32,792 nucleotides of DNA. Source: Cupriavidus gilardii J11. Lineage in GTDB: Bacteria > Pseudomonadota > Gammaproteobacteria > Burkholderiales > Burkholderiaceae. Shown one piece after another: positions 1-9,233 of this stretch; positions within the stretch are counted from its first letter, which is position 1; each line of letters begins with the position of its first letter. Under the pieces are notes generated by a model. The model was not told the DNA's origin, did not search any database, and saw only the letters and a program-made list of their open reading frames with translations. Position numbers and translations under genes: made by a program. The DNA is taken from contig NZ_VLJN01000015.1 in assembly GCF_007829435.1 (NCBI RefSeq), positions 43,624 through 76,415 on the forward strand, read 5' to 3'.

Positions 1-1
1 C

Positions 2-217
2 CGCCGCATCGGCGATCTGGACCGCGCCGCCATCCGCGCCACGTTCGAGCGGCGCTTCACCGTGCAGCGCATGGCGCACGACTACGTGGCGATCTATCGC
101 GCCTTGCCGGCGCTGCGGCGGGCGGCCGCATCGCGCCCGATGCCGGCGTCCGAGGCACCGAACCGCTGGACCGAGGCACTGGTGGGCCGGGGCGCGGGCC
201 TGCGCGTACCGGCCTGA
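2..217 (+). CDS. Probable glycosyltransferase (group 1/GT4-like), C-terminal fragment
   Basis: An open frame enters from the left edge and ends at a TGA at 215-217, giving the last 71 residues of a protein. The tail carries a phrase of the type FERRFTVQRMAHDYVAIYRAL, which resembles the C-terminal helix of group-1 glycosyltransferases (arginine-rich, 'aRMAxDYxxxY'). The catalytic domains lie outside the window, so the family call rests on this short stretch and on the neighbour: a glucan-debranching-like gene begins 19 bp downstream on the same strand, a common pairing in Burkholderiales. The two are probably co-transcribed. Substrate cannot be said. Confidence 0.5.
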   Translation, partial: RRIGDLDRAAIRATFERRFTVQRMAHDYVAIYRALPALRRAAASRPMPASEAPNRWTEALVGRGAGLRVPA

Positions 218-236
218 AGCAGCGAGGGAAAACAGC

Positions 237-2453
237 ATGTCGGTACCCAGCATCGAAACGGCGATCAAGGCCTCCCATCCCGCCGCGATCGGCACAGCCC
301 CGCTGGCGCAGTTCTTCATTCCGGCCGCGGCCTCGCTGCAGGAGCGGCGCCCGCGCACGTTAAAGCATGGCGATACGTTTGCCGTGTTCGACCACAACGG
401 CGATGCGCTGTCCGGTCCCGGCAGCCCCGAGGGGATCTTTCATCGCGATACCCGGCATTTGTCGCATTGGTATCTGACCATCGGCGGCGCGCGGCCCATG
501 CTGCTGTCGTCCACACTGCGCGACGACAATGCCATGCTGACCTGCGACCTGACCAATCCCGACCTGTACGACGCCGAAGGCCGCCTGCTGCTCGAGCACG
601 ACCTGGTGCATCTGCGACGCTCGCGATTCCTGTGGAACGGCAGCTGCTTCGAACGGCTGCTGGTGCGCAACTTCGACGATTCGCCGCGACGGATCGATAT
701 CGGACTGGTATTCGAAGCTGACTTCGCGGATCTGTTCGAGGTGCGCGGCACGCGGCGCCAGCGGCGTGGCGAAGCGCACGGGCCGGAAATCGGCGAGGAT
801 CGCGTGGCGCTGTCATACACCGGCCTGGACGGGCTGCGACGCACCACCGTGCTGTCGTTCGATCCGGCGCCGGCGCGGCTGTCCGGTGCGGGGGCCCGGT
901 TCGATCTGGAACTGGGCCCGCGCCAGGCCTGCGCGCTGTTCATCGAAGTCCGCTGCGAGGCAGGCGCATCGGCCATGCCGCCGCGACGCGCGTTCTTCAG
1001 CTCGCTGCGCGATGCGCGCCGCGCGTTGCGCGCGTCGGCGTCGCGCGCGACATCCATCGCGACCTCCAACGAGATCTTCAACGAGTCGGTCCGGCGCAGC
1101 GTGTCGGACCTCTACATGCTGCTCACCGATACGCCGCAAGGCCCGTATCCCTATGCCGGCGTGCCATGGTTCAGCACGGTGTTCGGCCGCGACGCGCTGA
1201 TCACCGCGCTCGAAACGCTGTGGCTGGACCCGGCCATCGCGCGGGGCGTACTGCGCTACCTCGCCGTGAACCAGGCCACTACCGTGGATCCGGCGGCCGA
1301 CGCCGAGCCGGGAAAGATCCTGCACGAGGTGCGGCGCGGCGAAATGGCCGAACTAGGGGAGGTGCCGTTCCGCCGCTATTACGGCAGCATCGACTCCACG
1401 CCGCTGTTCGTGATGCTGACCGGCGCCTATCTGCACCGCACCGGCGACGTGGACACCGTGCGCGACCTATGGCCGCATGTCGGGGCCGCGCTCGACTGGA
1501 TCGACAAGCATGGCGACCGGGATGGCGACGGCTTCGTGGAATATGGCCGCCGGACCAGCGAGGGGCTGATCAACCAGGGCTGGAAGGACAGCCACGACTC
1601 GGTGTTCCACGCCGATGGCACGCTGGCGCGGGGCCCCATCGCGCTGGCCGAAGTGCAGGCCTACGTCTATGGGGCCTGGGTTGCCGCCGCCGACATCGCA
1701 CGGCGCCTGGGCCACGAGGCTCAGGCCGTGGCCGCGGTGCGGCGGGCGGAAGCGCTGCGCGCCGCGTTCGACGAGCACTTCTTCGACGAAGCGCTGGGAA
1801 CCTATGTGCTCGCGCTCGATGGCGACAAGCGTCCGTGCCGCGTGCGCACCTCGAACGCCGGCCACGCGCTGCTGACTGGCATCGCGCTGCCGGAGCGCGC
1901 CGGCGCGGTGGCGCGCTCGCTGATGGCGGGATCGTCGTTCTGCGGCTGGGGCGTGCGGACGGTGGCATCGACGGAGGCGCGCTACAACCCGATGAGCTAT
2001 CACAACGGCTCGGTGTGGCCGCATGACAACGCGCTGATCGCGGCGGGACTGGCGCGCTACGGGTTGCACCGCGAGGCGGCGCGCATCTTCGAGGGGCTGT
2101 TCGCCGCCTCCAGCTATATCGACCTGCGTCGCTTGCCCGAGCTGTTCTGCGGCTTTGCGCGCCAGCATACGCAGGGGCCGACGTTCTATCCGGTCGCCTG
2201 CGCGCCGCAGGCATGGGCCGCGGCGGCGCCGCTGTTGATGCTGCAGGCCTGCCTGGGACTGCGCTTCGATCCCGGCGAATTGCTCGTGGCCTTCGACGAG
2301 CCCACGCTACCCGCCTTCCTCGACGAGGTGGTGTTGCGCAACCTGTCGGTGGGCAACGGCGCGGCCGACGTGGCGCTGCGGCGGTCGGGACGGCGTGTGG
2401 TGGTGGATGTGCTGGAGCGAAGGGGGCCGGTGAGGGTGATGACGACGAATTAG
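237..2453 (+). CDS. Amylo-alpha-1,6-glucosidase / glycogen-debranching-type glycoside hydrolase
   Basis: This 738-residue protein has the two-part layout of bacterial glycogen-debranching-like enzymes. An N-terminal beta-rich domain spans roughly residues 40-240 (GSPEGIFHRDTRHLSHW). A C-terminal (alpha/alpha)6 catalytic domain runs from about 280 to 710, with FGRDAL near 317, QGWKDSHDS near 446 and SVWPHDN near 592; the acidic residues in these blocks are the likely catalytic ones. The ATG at 237 follows a GAGGGA ribosome-binding site. It lies 19 bp after the probable glycosyltransferase, suggesting a small operon in alpha-glucan or compatible-solute metabolism. No signal peptide is evident, so it is probably cytoplasmic. 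Related GH63/mannosylglycerate-hydrolase-like proteins share this fold, so the exact linkage is not certain. It converges with the formate dehydrogenase operon, only 60 bp away. Confidence 0.8.
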   Translation: MSVPSIETAIKASHPAAIGTAPLAQFFIPAAASLQERRPRTLKHGDTFAVFDHNGDALSGPGSPEGIFHRDTRHLSHWYLTIGGARPMLLSSTLRDDNAMLTCDLTNPDLYDAEGRLLLEHDLVHLRRSRFLWNGSCFERLLVRNFDDSPRRIDIGLVFEADFADLFEVRGTRRQRRGEAHGPEIGEDRVALSYTGLDGLRRTTVLSFDPAPARLSGAGARFDLELGPRQACALFIEVRCEAGASAMPPRRAFFSSLRDARRALRASASRATSIATSNEIFNESVRRSVSDLYMLLTDTPQGPYPYAGVPWFSTVFGRDALITALETLWLDPAIARGVLRYLAVNQATTVDPAADAEPGKILHEVRRGEMAELGEVPFRRYYGSIDSTPLFVMLTGAYLHRTGDVDTVRDLWPHVGAALDWIDKHGDRDGDGFVEYGRRTSEGLINQGWKDSHDSVFHADGTLARGPIALAEVQAYVYGAWVAAADIARRLGHEAQAVAAVRRAEALRAAFDEHFFDEALGTYVLALDGDKRPCRVRTSNAGHALLTGIALPERAGAVARSLMAGSSFCGWGVRTVASTEARYNPMSYHNGSVWPHDNALIAAGLARYGLHREAARIFEGLFAASSYIDLRRLPELFCGFARQHTQGPTFYPVACAPQAWAAAAPLLMLQACLGLRFDPGELLVAFDEPTLPAFLDEVVLRNLSVGNGAADVALRRSGRRVVVDVLERRGPVRVMTTN

Positions 2454-2513
2454 TGGGTTGTTTGCCGGGGGTGGTTGGCGGGCTGTTGCTGCCCTCTCCC
2501 CCCTCGAACACCA

Positions 2514-5333
2514 TCAACCCGCCGCCAATATCCTGCCCCCGCCATAACTCGATTGCACCGGCTCCGCACCTCCCAGCGTCATGCTGATCGCGCAGTACTT
2601 GAATTCCGGGATCTTGCCGAACGGGTCCAGCGCCGCGTTGGTCAGCTTGTTGATCGCGGCCTCGTAATAGCAGAACGGCACGAATACTGCGCCGCGCGGC
2701 GTGCCATCGTCGGCGCGCGCGTACAGCGACACCCGTCCGCGCCGCGACGCCAGCGTGACGATGTCGCCAGGCTTGCCGCCGAGCGCGGCAAGATCGAGCG
2801 GATGCACCAGCGCCACCGGGTCCGGTTCGAGCGCATCGAGCACGCCGGCGCGCCGGGTCATGCTGCCGGTATGCCAGTGCTCCAGCTGCCGTCCGGTGAT
2901 CAGCACCATCGGATAGTCGCTATCCGGGCGCTCGGCCGCCGGCACGATATCGGCCGGCACGAACCGCGCCCGCCCGGTCGGCGTCGGGAAGTCCTCCATG
3001 AAAATCACCGGTTCGCCGGCGTCGCCCTCTTCCCTGCAGGGATACGTCACCGCATGCTCGCGTTCGAGCCGCTCCCACGTGATACCGGCGATGCTGGGCA
3101 TGGCCCGCCGCATCTCGTCGAACACGTCGGCGACGCCGCCATAGCGCCAGTCCAGGCCGAGCCGCGCGGCGATCTGCTGGATGATCCAGATGTCCTGCCG
3201 CGCCTGCCCCGGCGGATCGATGGCCTGGCGGCCAAGTTGCACGATGCGGTCGGTATTGGTGAAGGTGCCGGTCTTTTCGGGGAACGCGGACGCGGGCAGC
3301 ACCACGTCGGCCAGGTAGGCGGTCTCGGTCAGGAAGATGTCCTGCACCACGAGATGGTCCAGCGCGGCCAGCGCTTCGCGGGCATGCTGCGCGTCGGGGT
3401 CGGACATCGCGGGGTTCTCGCCCATGATGTACATGCCGCGTACTTCCCCGGCCTCGATGGCCTTCATCACCTCCACCACCGTCAGCCCGGGCTGCCGGTC
3501 CAGCGGCCGGCCCCACAGCGCCTCGAAGCGCGCGGCCGCCGCCGGATCGTCGACGCGGCGATAGTCCGGATACATCATCGGGATCAGCCCGGCATCGGAC
3601 GCGCCCTGCACATTGTTCTGTCCGCGCAGCGGATGCAGCCCGGTACCGGGCCGTCCGATCTGGCCCGTCATCAGCGCCAGCGCGATCAGGCAGCGTGCAT
3701 TGTCGGTGCCGTGCACGTGCTGCGACACGCCCATGCCCCACAGGATCATCGCGCTGCGCGCGGTCGCGTATAGCCGCGCGACATGGCGGATGGTCTCGGC
3801 GTCGATGCCGCATATCGGCGCCATGGCCTCGGGACTGTACGGCGCGACGTTGCGCGCCAGCTCCTCGTAGCCAATGGTCCTGCTGTCGGTGAAGTCGCGG
3901 TCGACCAGGCCCTCGTTGACGATCACATGCATCATCGCGTTGAGCAGCGCGACGTCGGTGTCCGGCTGGAACTGCAGGAAACGATAGGCGAAGCGCGCCA
4001 GTTCGGAGCGGCGTGGATCGGCGACGATCAGGCGCGTGCCGTTGCGCACCGCGTTCTTGATCCAGGTCGCGGCGACCGGATGGTTGACGGTGGGATTGGC
4101 GCCGATCAGGATCACGACCTCGGCCTTGCCGACATCCATCACCGGATTGGACACCGCGCCGGAGCCGATGCCCTCCAGCAGCGCGGCAACCGACGACGCA
4201 TGGCACAGCCGCGTGCAATGGTCGACGTTGTTGCTGCCAAACCCCGTGCGCACCAGCTTCTGGAACAGATACGCTTCCTCGTTGCTGCCCTTGGCCGAGC
4301 CGAAGCCGGCCAGCGCGCGGGGACCGTGCGTGTCGCGAATGCGGGCCAGCCCGCCGCCGGCGCGTTCGAGCGCTTCCTCCCACGTGGCCTCGCGGAACAC
4401 GTCCATCGCGCGGGCCGGGTCCATCACGACATCGCCCCGCTTGGGCGCATCGTCGCGGCGGATCAGCGGCACCGTCAGCCGATGCGGATGCGCGGCATAG
4501 TCGAAGCCATACCGGCCCTTGACGCACAGCCGCCGGTGATTGGCGGGACCATCGCGCCCCTCGACATACTGGATGCGGTTGTCCTTGACGTGGTAGGTCA
4601 GCTGGCAGCCCACGCCGCAGTACGGGCATACCGACGCCACCTGCTTGTCCGGCACGGGCAGCGCGGCCCCGCGGGCCGGCATCAGCGCGCCGGTCGGACA
4701 CGCCTGCACGCATTCGCCGCAGGCGACGCAGGTGGAGGCGCCCATCGGGTCGTCCATGTCGAACACGATGGCCGCTTGCGCGCCGCGATAGGCGATGCCG
4801 ATCACATCGTTGGCCTGCTCGTCGCGGCAGGCACGCAGGCAGCGCGTGCACTGGATGCACGCGTCGAGATTGACCGCGATCGCGGGATGCGTGAGGTCGG
4901 GGGCCACGGCCTCGCGTGGCGCGAAGCGCGGCTTGCCGATGCCAAGACGCAGCGACCAGTGGTCCAGCTCGTTGTGGCGCGTGTAGTCCGCCTCCGGCAT
5001 ATCGGACTGCAGCAGCTCCAGCACCATGGCCTGGGCGCGCCGGGCCCGTGGCGATTCGCTGCTGACCTTCATGCCGGGAGTGGGCTGCCGGCAGCACGAG
5101 GGCGCCAGCACACGTTCGCCGTCGATCTCGACCATGCAGGCGCGGCAGTTTCCGGCCGTGTCGAGGCCGTCCTTGTAGCACAGATGCGGGATCTCGACGC
5201 CTTCGCGTCGCGCTACCTGCAGTAGCGTCTCGCCGGGCGCGGCGGCGACTTCCCGGCCGTTCAGCGCAAAGCGCACCACGGTGTCATCCGAAGCTTCGAT
5301 CAGGGCGCGCTCCGCGCGGGTGAGGGCATTCAT
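2514..5333 (-). CDS. fdwA: NAD-dependent formate dehydrogenase, catalytic alpha subunit (Mo/W-bis-MGD)
   Basis: The 939-residue catalytic subunit oxidises formate to CO2 and passes electrons through Fe-S clusters to the partner diaphorase. Domains in order: [2Fe-2S] ferredoxin with Cys52, 63, 66 and 80; a NuoG-type His/Cys segment near 110-165; two [4Fe-4S] motifs (CIQCTRCLRAC at 159-169, CVACGECVQAC at 202-212); a further [4Fe-4S] motif CPYCGVGC at 236-243 completed by Cys270; then the molybdopterin domains. Cys377-His378 in the TRLCH motif aligns with the metal-ligating Cys/Sec-His pair of the family. I chose the ATG at 5333 over an in-frame GTG at 5363; either places the start downstream of the partner's stop at 5373. 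The architecture matches FdsA and methylotroph Fdh1A. Pairing with a fused beta-gamma subunit favours the FdwA/Fdh1A type, which is often tungsten-linked, but the metal cannot be read from sequence. No fdhD or other accessory gene is adjacent. Confidence 0.92.
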   Translation of the reverse strand: MNALTRAERALIEASDDTVVRFALNGREVAAAPGETLLQVARREGVEIPHLCYKDGLDTAGNCRACMVEIDGERVLAPSCCRQPTPGMKVSSESPRARRAQAMVLELLQSDMPEADYTRHNELDHWSLRLGIGKPRFAPREAVAPDLTHPAIAVNLDACIQCTRCLRACRDEQANDVIGIAYRGAQAAIVFDMDDPMGASTCVACGECVQACPTGALMPARGAALPVPDKQVASVCPYCGVGCQLTYHVKDNRIQYVEGRDGPANHRRLCVKGRYGFDYAAHPHRLTVPLIRRDDAPKRGDVVMDPARAMDVFREATWEEALERAGGGLARIRDTHGPRALAGFGSAKGSNEEAYLFQKLVRTGFGSNNVDHCTRLCHASSVAALLEGIGSGAVSNPVMDVGKAEVVILIGANPTVNHPVAATWIKNAVRNGTRLIVADPRRSELARFAYRFLQFQPDTDVALLNAMMHVIVNEGLVDRDFTDSRTIGYEELARNVAPYSPEAMAPICGIDAETIRHVARLYATARSAMILWGMGVSQHVHGTDNARCLIALALMTGQIGRPGTGLHPLRGQNNVQGASDAGLIPMMYPDYRRVDDPAAAARFEALWGRPLDRQPGLTVVEVMKAIEAGEVRGMYIMGENPAMSDPDAQHAREALAALDHLVVQDIFLTETAYLADVVLPASAFPEKTGTFTNTDRIVQLGRQAIDPPGQARQDIWIIQQIAARLGLDWRYGGVADVFDEMRRAMPSIAGITWERLEREHAVTYPCREEGDAGEPVIFMEDFPTPTGRARFVPADIVPAAERPDSDYPMVLITGRQLEHWHTGSMTRRAGVLDALEPDPVALVHPLDLAALGGKPGDIVTLASRRGRVSLYARADDGTPRGAVFVPFCYYEAAINKLTNAALDPFGKIPEFKYCAISMTLGGAEPVQSSYGGGRILAAG

Positions 5334-5372
5334 ATCTGTCTCGTGTCTTGTCGTGGCGGGCACGCGCCTTCG

Positions 5373-7082
5373 CTATTGCAGTTCGTGCGGGAAGTACTTG
5401 ACCACGCTGTCGATCGGATTGGGCGCGGCCTGGCCCAGCCCGCAGATCGACGCATCTCGCATCACGGCCGAAAGATCGGCCAGCGCGTCGAGATCCCACT
5501 TCGGCGCGGCAATCAGTTCCGACGCCTTGGCGGTGCCCACCCGGCATGGCGTGCACTGGCCACAGGACTCGTGCCGGAAGAAATGCATCAGGTTGCGCGC
5601 GACGTCGACGGCACGGTCGTGATCCGACAGCACCACCACCGCCGCCGAGCCGATGAAGCAGCCGTGCGGCTGCAGCGTGTCGAAGTCCAGCGGAATATCG
5701 CCGAGCGACGCCGGCAGGATGCCACCCGACGCGCCGCCGGGCAGATAGCCGTAGAACGTGTGGCCGTCGAGCATGCCCCCACTGTATTCGTCGATCAGTT
5801 CGCGCACCGTGATGCCGGCCGGCGCGAGATGCACGCCGGGGCGCTTCACGCGGCCGGACACCGAGAATGAACGCAGACCCTTGCGGCCATGGCGTCCCTG
5901 CGAGGCAAACCAGCCGGGGCCGCGTTCGAGGATGTCGCGGACCCAGTACAGCGTTTCGAAGTTGTGTTCCAGCGTCGGCCGGCCGAACAGGCCCACCTGC
6001 GCGACATATGGCGGACGCAGCCGCGGCCAGCCGCGCTTGCCTTCGATCGATTCGATCATCGCGGATTCCTCGCCGCAGATATAGGCGCCCGCGCCCCGGC
6101 GCAGCGAAATGGGGGGCAGGCCCGTGCACGGCGGCGCCTCGGCCAGCTCGCGCAGCGCGTCGGTCAGCAGCGCGCGGCAGCCGGCGTACTCGTCGCGCAG
6201 ATAGATGTAGATCGCGTCGATCTCCACCACGCGCGCGGCGATCAGCATGCCTTCGAGGAAGCGGTGCGGATCGCGCTCCAGATACACGCGGTCCTTGAAC
6301 GTGCCCGGCTCCCCCTCGTCGATATTGACGGCCATCAACCGGGGGCCCGGTTCGCTTCGCACGATGCGCCATTTGCGTCCGGCCGGGAAGCCCGCGCCGC
6401 CCAGGCCGCGCAGTCCCGCCTGTTCCATCGCGACGATAGCGTCTTCCGCGGCGAGCGTGCCATCGGCCAGCGCGCGCAGCAGCGCATAGCCGCCCTGCTG
6501 CACATAGGCGTTCATGCCGATCCACGGCTCGGGGTCGTGCCGCGTCGCCCGCGCGCTTACGCGCTGCGCGATTGTCGCGGGATCGGCATGGTCGACCGGA
6601 TTCTGACCGACCAGCGCGGCCGGAGCCTTCTCGCAGCGGCCGATGCAAGGTGCCGCCACCACCCGCACATCGGCGTCGAGCAGCGCCGGCAAGCGTTGGA
6701 GCAAATCCCTTGCGCCGGCGAGTTCGCAGGCGATGCCCTCGCACACCCGCACCGTCACCGCGGGCGGCGGCGCGATGTTGCCGTCGGCATCGCCGCGCAC
6801 CACGTCGAAATGGTGGTAGAAGGTCGCGACCTCGTAGACCTCGGCCTGCGACAGCTTGAGTTCGGCGGCGAGCGCGGCCAGATGCGGCACCGCGAGCTGG
6901 CCGTAGCGATCGTTGATTGCATGCAGATGCTCGATCAGCAGATCGCGCCGCCTCGGCATATCGCCCAGCACGGCGCGCACCTCGGCCAGCGCGGCGGGAT
7001 CGACCTGGCGTCCCTTGGGCTGGCTGCGCTTGCGCTGCCTGCCGATGCTGGCGACCGGAATGGGGATCACGACCTGGTTCAT
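5373..7082 (-). CDS. fdwB: NAD-dependent formate dehydrogenase, fused gamma-beta (diaphorase) subunit
   Basis: This 569-residue protein fuses two parts that are separate in FdsG/FdsB-type enzymes. Residues about 25-165 form the thioredoxin-like [2Fe-2S] domain (NuoE/FdsG), with Cys114, 119, 146 and 150. Residues about 190-569 form the NuoF/FdsB domain: FMN/NAD loop GLGGAGFPAGRKW at 226-238, GAGAYICGEESA, and a [4Fe-4S] set CGQCTPC at 507-513 plus Cys547. It receives electrons from the alpha subunit and reduces NAD+. The fusion is typical of Methylobacterium Fdh1B and of Cupriavidus FdwB. It is the first gene of the operon; the alpha subunit starts 40 bp after its stop. A promoter with the shared operator lies about 145 bp upstream of the ATG. 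The ribosome-binding site is weak. Confidence 0.92.
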   Translation of the reverse strand: MNQVVIPIPVASIGRQRKRSQPKGRQVDPAALAEVRAVLGDMPRRRDLLIEHLHAINDRYGQLAVPHLAALAAELKLSQAEVYEVATFYHHFDVVRGDADGNIAPPPAVTVRVCEGIACELAGARDLLQRLPALLDADVRVVAAPCIGRCEKAPAALVGQNPVDHADPATIAQRVSARATRHDPEPWIGMNAYVQQGGYALLRALADGTLAAEDAIVAMEQAGLRGLGGAGFPAGRKWRIVRSEPGPRLMAVNIDEGEPGTFKDRVYLERDPHRFLEGMLIAARVVEIDAIYIYLRDEYAGCRALLTDALRELAEAPPCTGLPPISLRRGAGAYICGEESAMIESIEGKRGWPRLRPPYVAQVGLFGRPTLEHNFETLYWVRDILERGPGWFASQGRHGRKGLRSFSVSGRVKRPGVHLAPAGITVRELIDEYSGGMLDGHTFYGYLPGGASGGILPASLGDIPLDFDTLQPHGCFIGSAAVVVLSDHDRAVDVARNLMHFFRHESCGQCTPCRVGTAKASELIAAPKWDLDALADLSAVMRDASICGLGQAAPNPIDSVVKYFPHELQ

Positions 7083-7224
7083 GGCGCTCTCTGTCTACTT
7101 GTCATCGTGCCGTCGGCAGGCGCAGGCGCCGCGGCGTGCTGGTGGGGATGCGCCCGGATATCCGGCCGCGAGGTCGATCATCATAGACCAACCCGCTCAT
7201 TGCAACGACCCGCGCCGATCTACT

Positions 7225-7257
7225 GCTATACAGTATGTGATATATCAGACGAGTCAA
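7225..7257 (-). promoter_or_regulatory. Promoter plus operator (site A) of the formate dehydrogenase operon
   Basis: Read on the minus strand, TTGACT (7252-7257) is followed after 16 bp by TACTGT (7230-7235), a plausible sigma-70 promoter directed at fdwB. The perfect palindrome TGATATATCA (7238-7247) fills the spacer and runs into CATAC-TGTAT. The same string occurs in front of the ThDP-lyase operon and, nearly unchanged, before the ligase pair and by the panE-like gene. The AT-rich block stands out in a GC-rich region. Binding by the GntR protein encoded at 21063-21800 is inferred. Confidence 0.65.
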
Positions 7258-7296
7258 GCGCTTTTTGGATGATTGCCAACATCGGCCGGGAAATCC

Positions 7297-8199
7297 CTAG
7301 GGGCGTCGCGATCGGGTCGCAAGCCATATCACGGCCATCGCCACGCAGCCGATGCCGCCCAGTTGCGCGATGCCGACCGGTTCCCCCAGCAGCGTCGCGG
7401 CCAACGCTACCGCGGCAATCGGCGCCAATGCCGTGAACAACGCCGCCTCGGCGCCGCTGGTGCGCGCCGCGCCCGCATACCAGAGCAGATAGCCGCCCAC
7501 GGTCGGGATCAGCGCGTAGTACAGCACGGCCCACAGTGCCTGGTGGGGCAGCGCGCCTTGCCACGCGCCTTCGTAAATCGCCGGTCCTGCCGCGGCAAGC
7601 AGGCCGATCGCGCTCATCAGCGTGGACAGCACCAGCGGTGACGGCGCCTGTCGCAGCCGCTTGTTGAGCAGGATGAACAGGCTTTCGCACGCCACGGCGC
7701 CGAGCACCAGCGCGTTGCCCATCACCTGCTGGAACACCGCGCCGCCCTCCCCGTCTTCGGCTTCCGGAGCGGAAGGCACGGCCACCGCGATCACGCCGGC
7801 AGTGGCCAACCCGATCGCCAGCCACAGCGCCCGGTCCGGCCGCTCGCGCAGCACCAGCGTGGCGACCAGTGCCGACACCACCGGCAAGGTGCCTACGATC
7901 ACGCCGGCATCCGCGGCCGACGTCATGCGAAGGCCGGACAGCAGCAGGGTCGTATAGCCGGCGCTGCCGGCCAGCCCCTGCAGCACGAGCAGCGCCCAGT
8001 CGGCGCGCGCGAGCCGGGGCCACGGCGCGCGCTGCAGGCGCATCAACAGCAGAAAGACCGGCAGTGCGATGGCAAAGCGCAGCGCCGTCGCGGTAAACGG
8101 GGGCAGGCCGCCCGCGATGACCTTGCTGGCCACCACGGTGCTGCCGACCGTGACCATGGCCAGGGAAAGATAGAGATAGCCGACTTTGGTTGCCGACAT
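7297..8199 (-). CDS. EamA/DMT-family inner-membrane transporter
   Basis: The 300-residue protein is mostly hydrophobic, with about ten predicted membrane segments arranged as two EamA repeats (roughly residues 5-135 and 155-295). Typical phrases include GSTVVASKVIAGGLPP near the N terminus and the ALLGEPVGIAQLGGIGCV-like ending of the second repeat. Members of the drug/metabolite transporter superfamily export amino acids and other small metabolites; the substrate here cannot be predicted. The gene lies 111 bp downstream of an AraC-type regulator on the same strand, a frequent arrangement in which the regulator controls the exporter. It is followed by the formate dehydrogenase promoter, which makes that operon independent. 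Confidence 0.87.
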   Translation of the reverse strand: MSATKVGYLYLSLAMVTVGSTVVASKVIAGGLPPFTATALRFAIALPVFLLLMRLQRAPWPRLARADWALLVLQGLAGSAGYTTLLLSGLRMTSAADAGVIVGTLPVVSALVATLVLRERPDRALWLAIGLATAGVIAVAVPSAPEAEDGEGGAVFQQVMGNALVLGAVACESLFILLNKRLRQAPSPLVLSTLMSAIGLLAAAGPAIYEGAWQGALPHQALWAVLYYALIPTVGGYLLWYAGAARTSGAEAALFTALAPIAAVALAATLLGEPVGIAQLGGIGCVAMAVIWLATRSRRP

Positions 8200-8310
8200 G
8201 GTGCGCGCTCCGAAGGGTTGAGGAGGCGGCAGGATGCGGCGAAGTGTGGGAGGTGGTCTTGGATGAAATTGCAGGGGACGGGGGAGAGGGCAGTAACACC
8301 CTAACCACCA

Positions 8311-9123
8311 CTACCTCCCCACCACCCTCGCATACGCCCACGGCGACACCCCGTACGCCCGGACAAATACGCGCGTCATATGGCTCTGGTCCGCAAAGCC
8401 CGCAGCCAGCGCGGCCTGCGCCAGCGGATCGCCGCGCTCGATCAGCCCGCGTGCCAGATCCACGCGGCGCTGCAGCAGATAGGCATGCGGTGTCATCCCC
8501 GTCGCCTTGGCGAAACCGCGCAGCAGCTGGAAGCGGCTCAGGCCCGCCAGTTCGGCCAGCTGCTGCAGCGATGCCGGCGCCACCGGATCGTCGTCGATGC
8601 GGGCGCGCGCCCGCGCGACACCGGCCGGGACACCGCCGTGCGCAGCGGTTTCGACGCCGCTGCCGAACAGCCGCATGAACAAGGTCGCCAGCGCGGCGTC
8701 GCGACGCAGCCCGCCGGTAGAGTCCATGGGCGCGGCCATGGCCTGGAACAGGTGCAGGAACGAGCTTGCCGCGGCTGGGTCGCGCAGGACCGGCATGGTG
8801 AATTCGTCGACCATGCCGTCATCGCCGAGCCCGGCGCATTGCGCGCGAACGACGGCCGGCTCGAAATACAGCATGCGCCAGCTGCGGCCTCGTTCGTCGA
8901 GGGGAACGCCATCATGGACCTCGCCCGGATTCACGGTGATCAGGTCCCCTGCCTCGGCCTGCACGAGGCCACGGCCGCTGGCCGACCTCTGCGCGCCGGC
9001 AACGATCACGCCGACACCGAAATGGCCGTGGGTATGGCGCGGAAAGCGGTGACGCGAATGCGCTTCGACAGCGAAGACGCCCGGCAGCGAGCAAGGCAGC
9101 GAATGGAAGCCGGCGCTGGACAT
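8311..9123 (-). CDS. AraC-family transcriptional regulator
   Basis: The start at 9123 gives a 270-residue protein of normal length; the longer open frame upstream only shadows the neighbouring LysR gene. An N-terminal cupin-like sensing domain occupies about residues 10-150 (HTHGHFGVGVIVAG, then AGDLITVNPGEVHDG). Two helix-turn-helix motifs lie in the last 90 residues (LQQLAELAGLSRFQLLRGFAK and the QAALAAGFADQSHMTRVF region). An AGGGG ribosome-binding site precedes the ATG. It probably regulates the EamA transporter downstream, and possibly itself; the ligand is unknown. AraC proteins of this layout often sit next to LysE or EamA exporters. Confidence 0.88.
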   Translation of the reverse strand: MSSAGFHSLPCSLPGVFAVEAHSRHRFPRHTHGHFGVGVIVAGAQRSASGRGLVQAEAGDLITVNPGEVHDGVPLDERGRSWRMLYFEPAVVRAQCAGLGDDGMVDEFTMPVLRDPAAASSFLHLFQAMAAPMDSTGGLRRDAALATLFMRLFGSGVETAAHGGVPAGVARARARIDDDPVAPASLQQLAELAGLSRFQLLRGFAKATGMTPHAYLLQRRVDLARGLIERGDPLAQAALAAGFADQSHMTRVFVRAYGVSPWAYARVVGR

Positions 9124-9233
9124 GGCGGAGCCCCTGCGGTGGTGGACGATCGCCATATTGCCGCAAGCCTGCGTATCCCGGAAGCAGATAGCTATCGCAA
9201 GCCCGCCCTGCCGACCGGCCTGCCGCCCATGGC

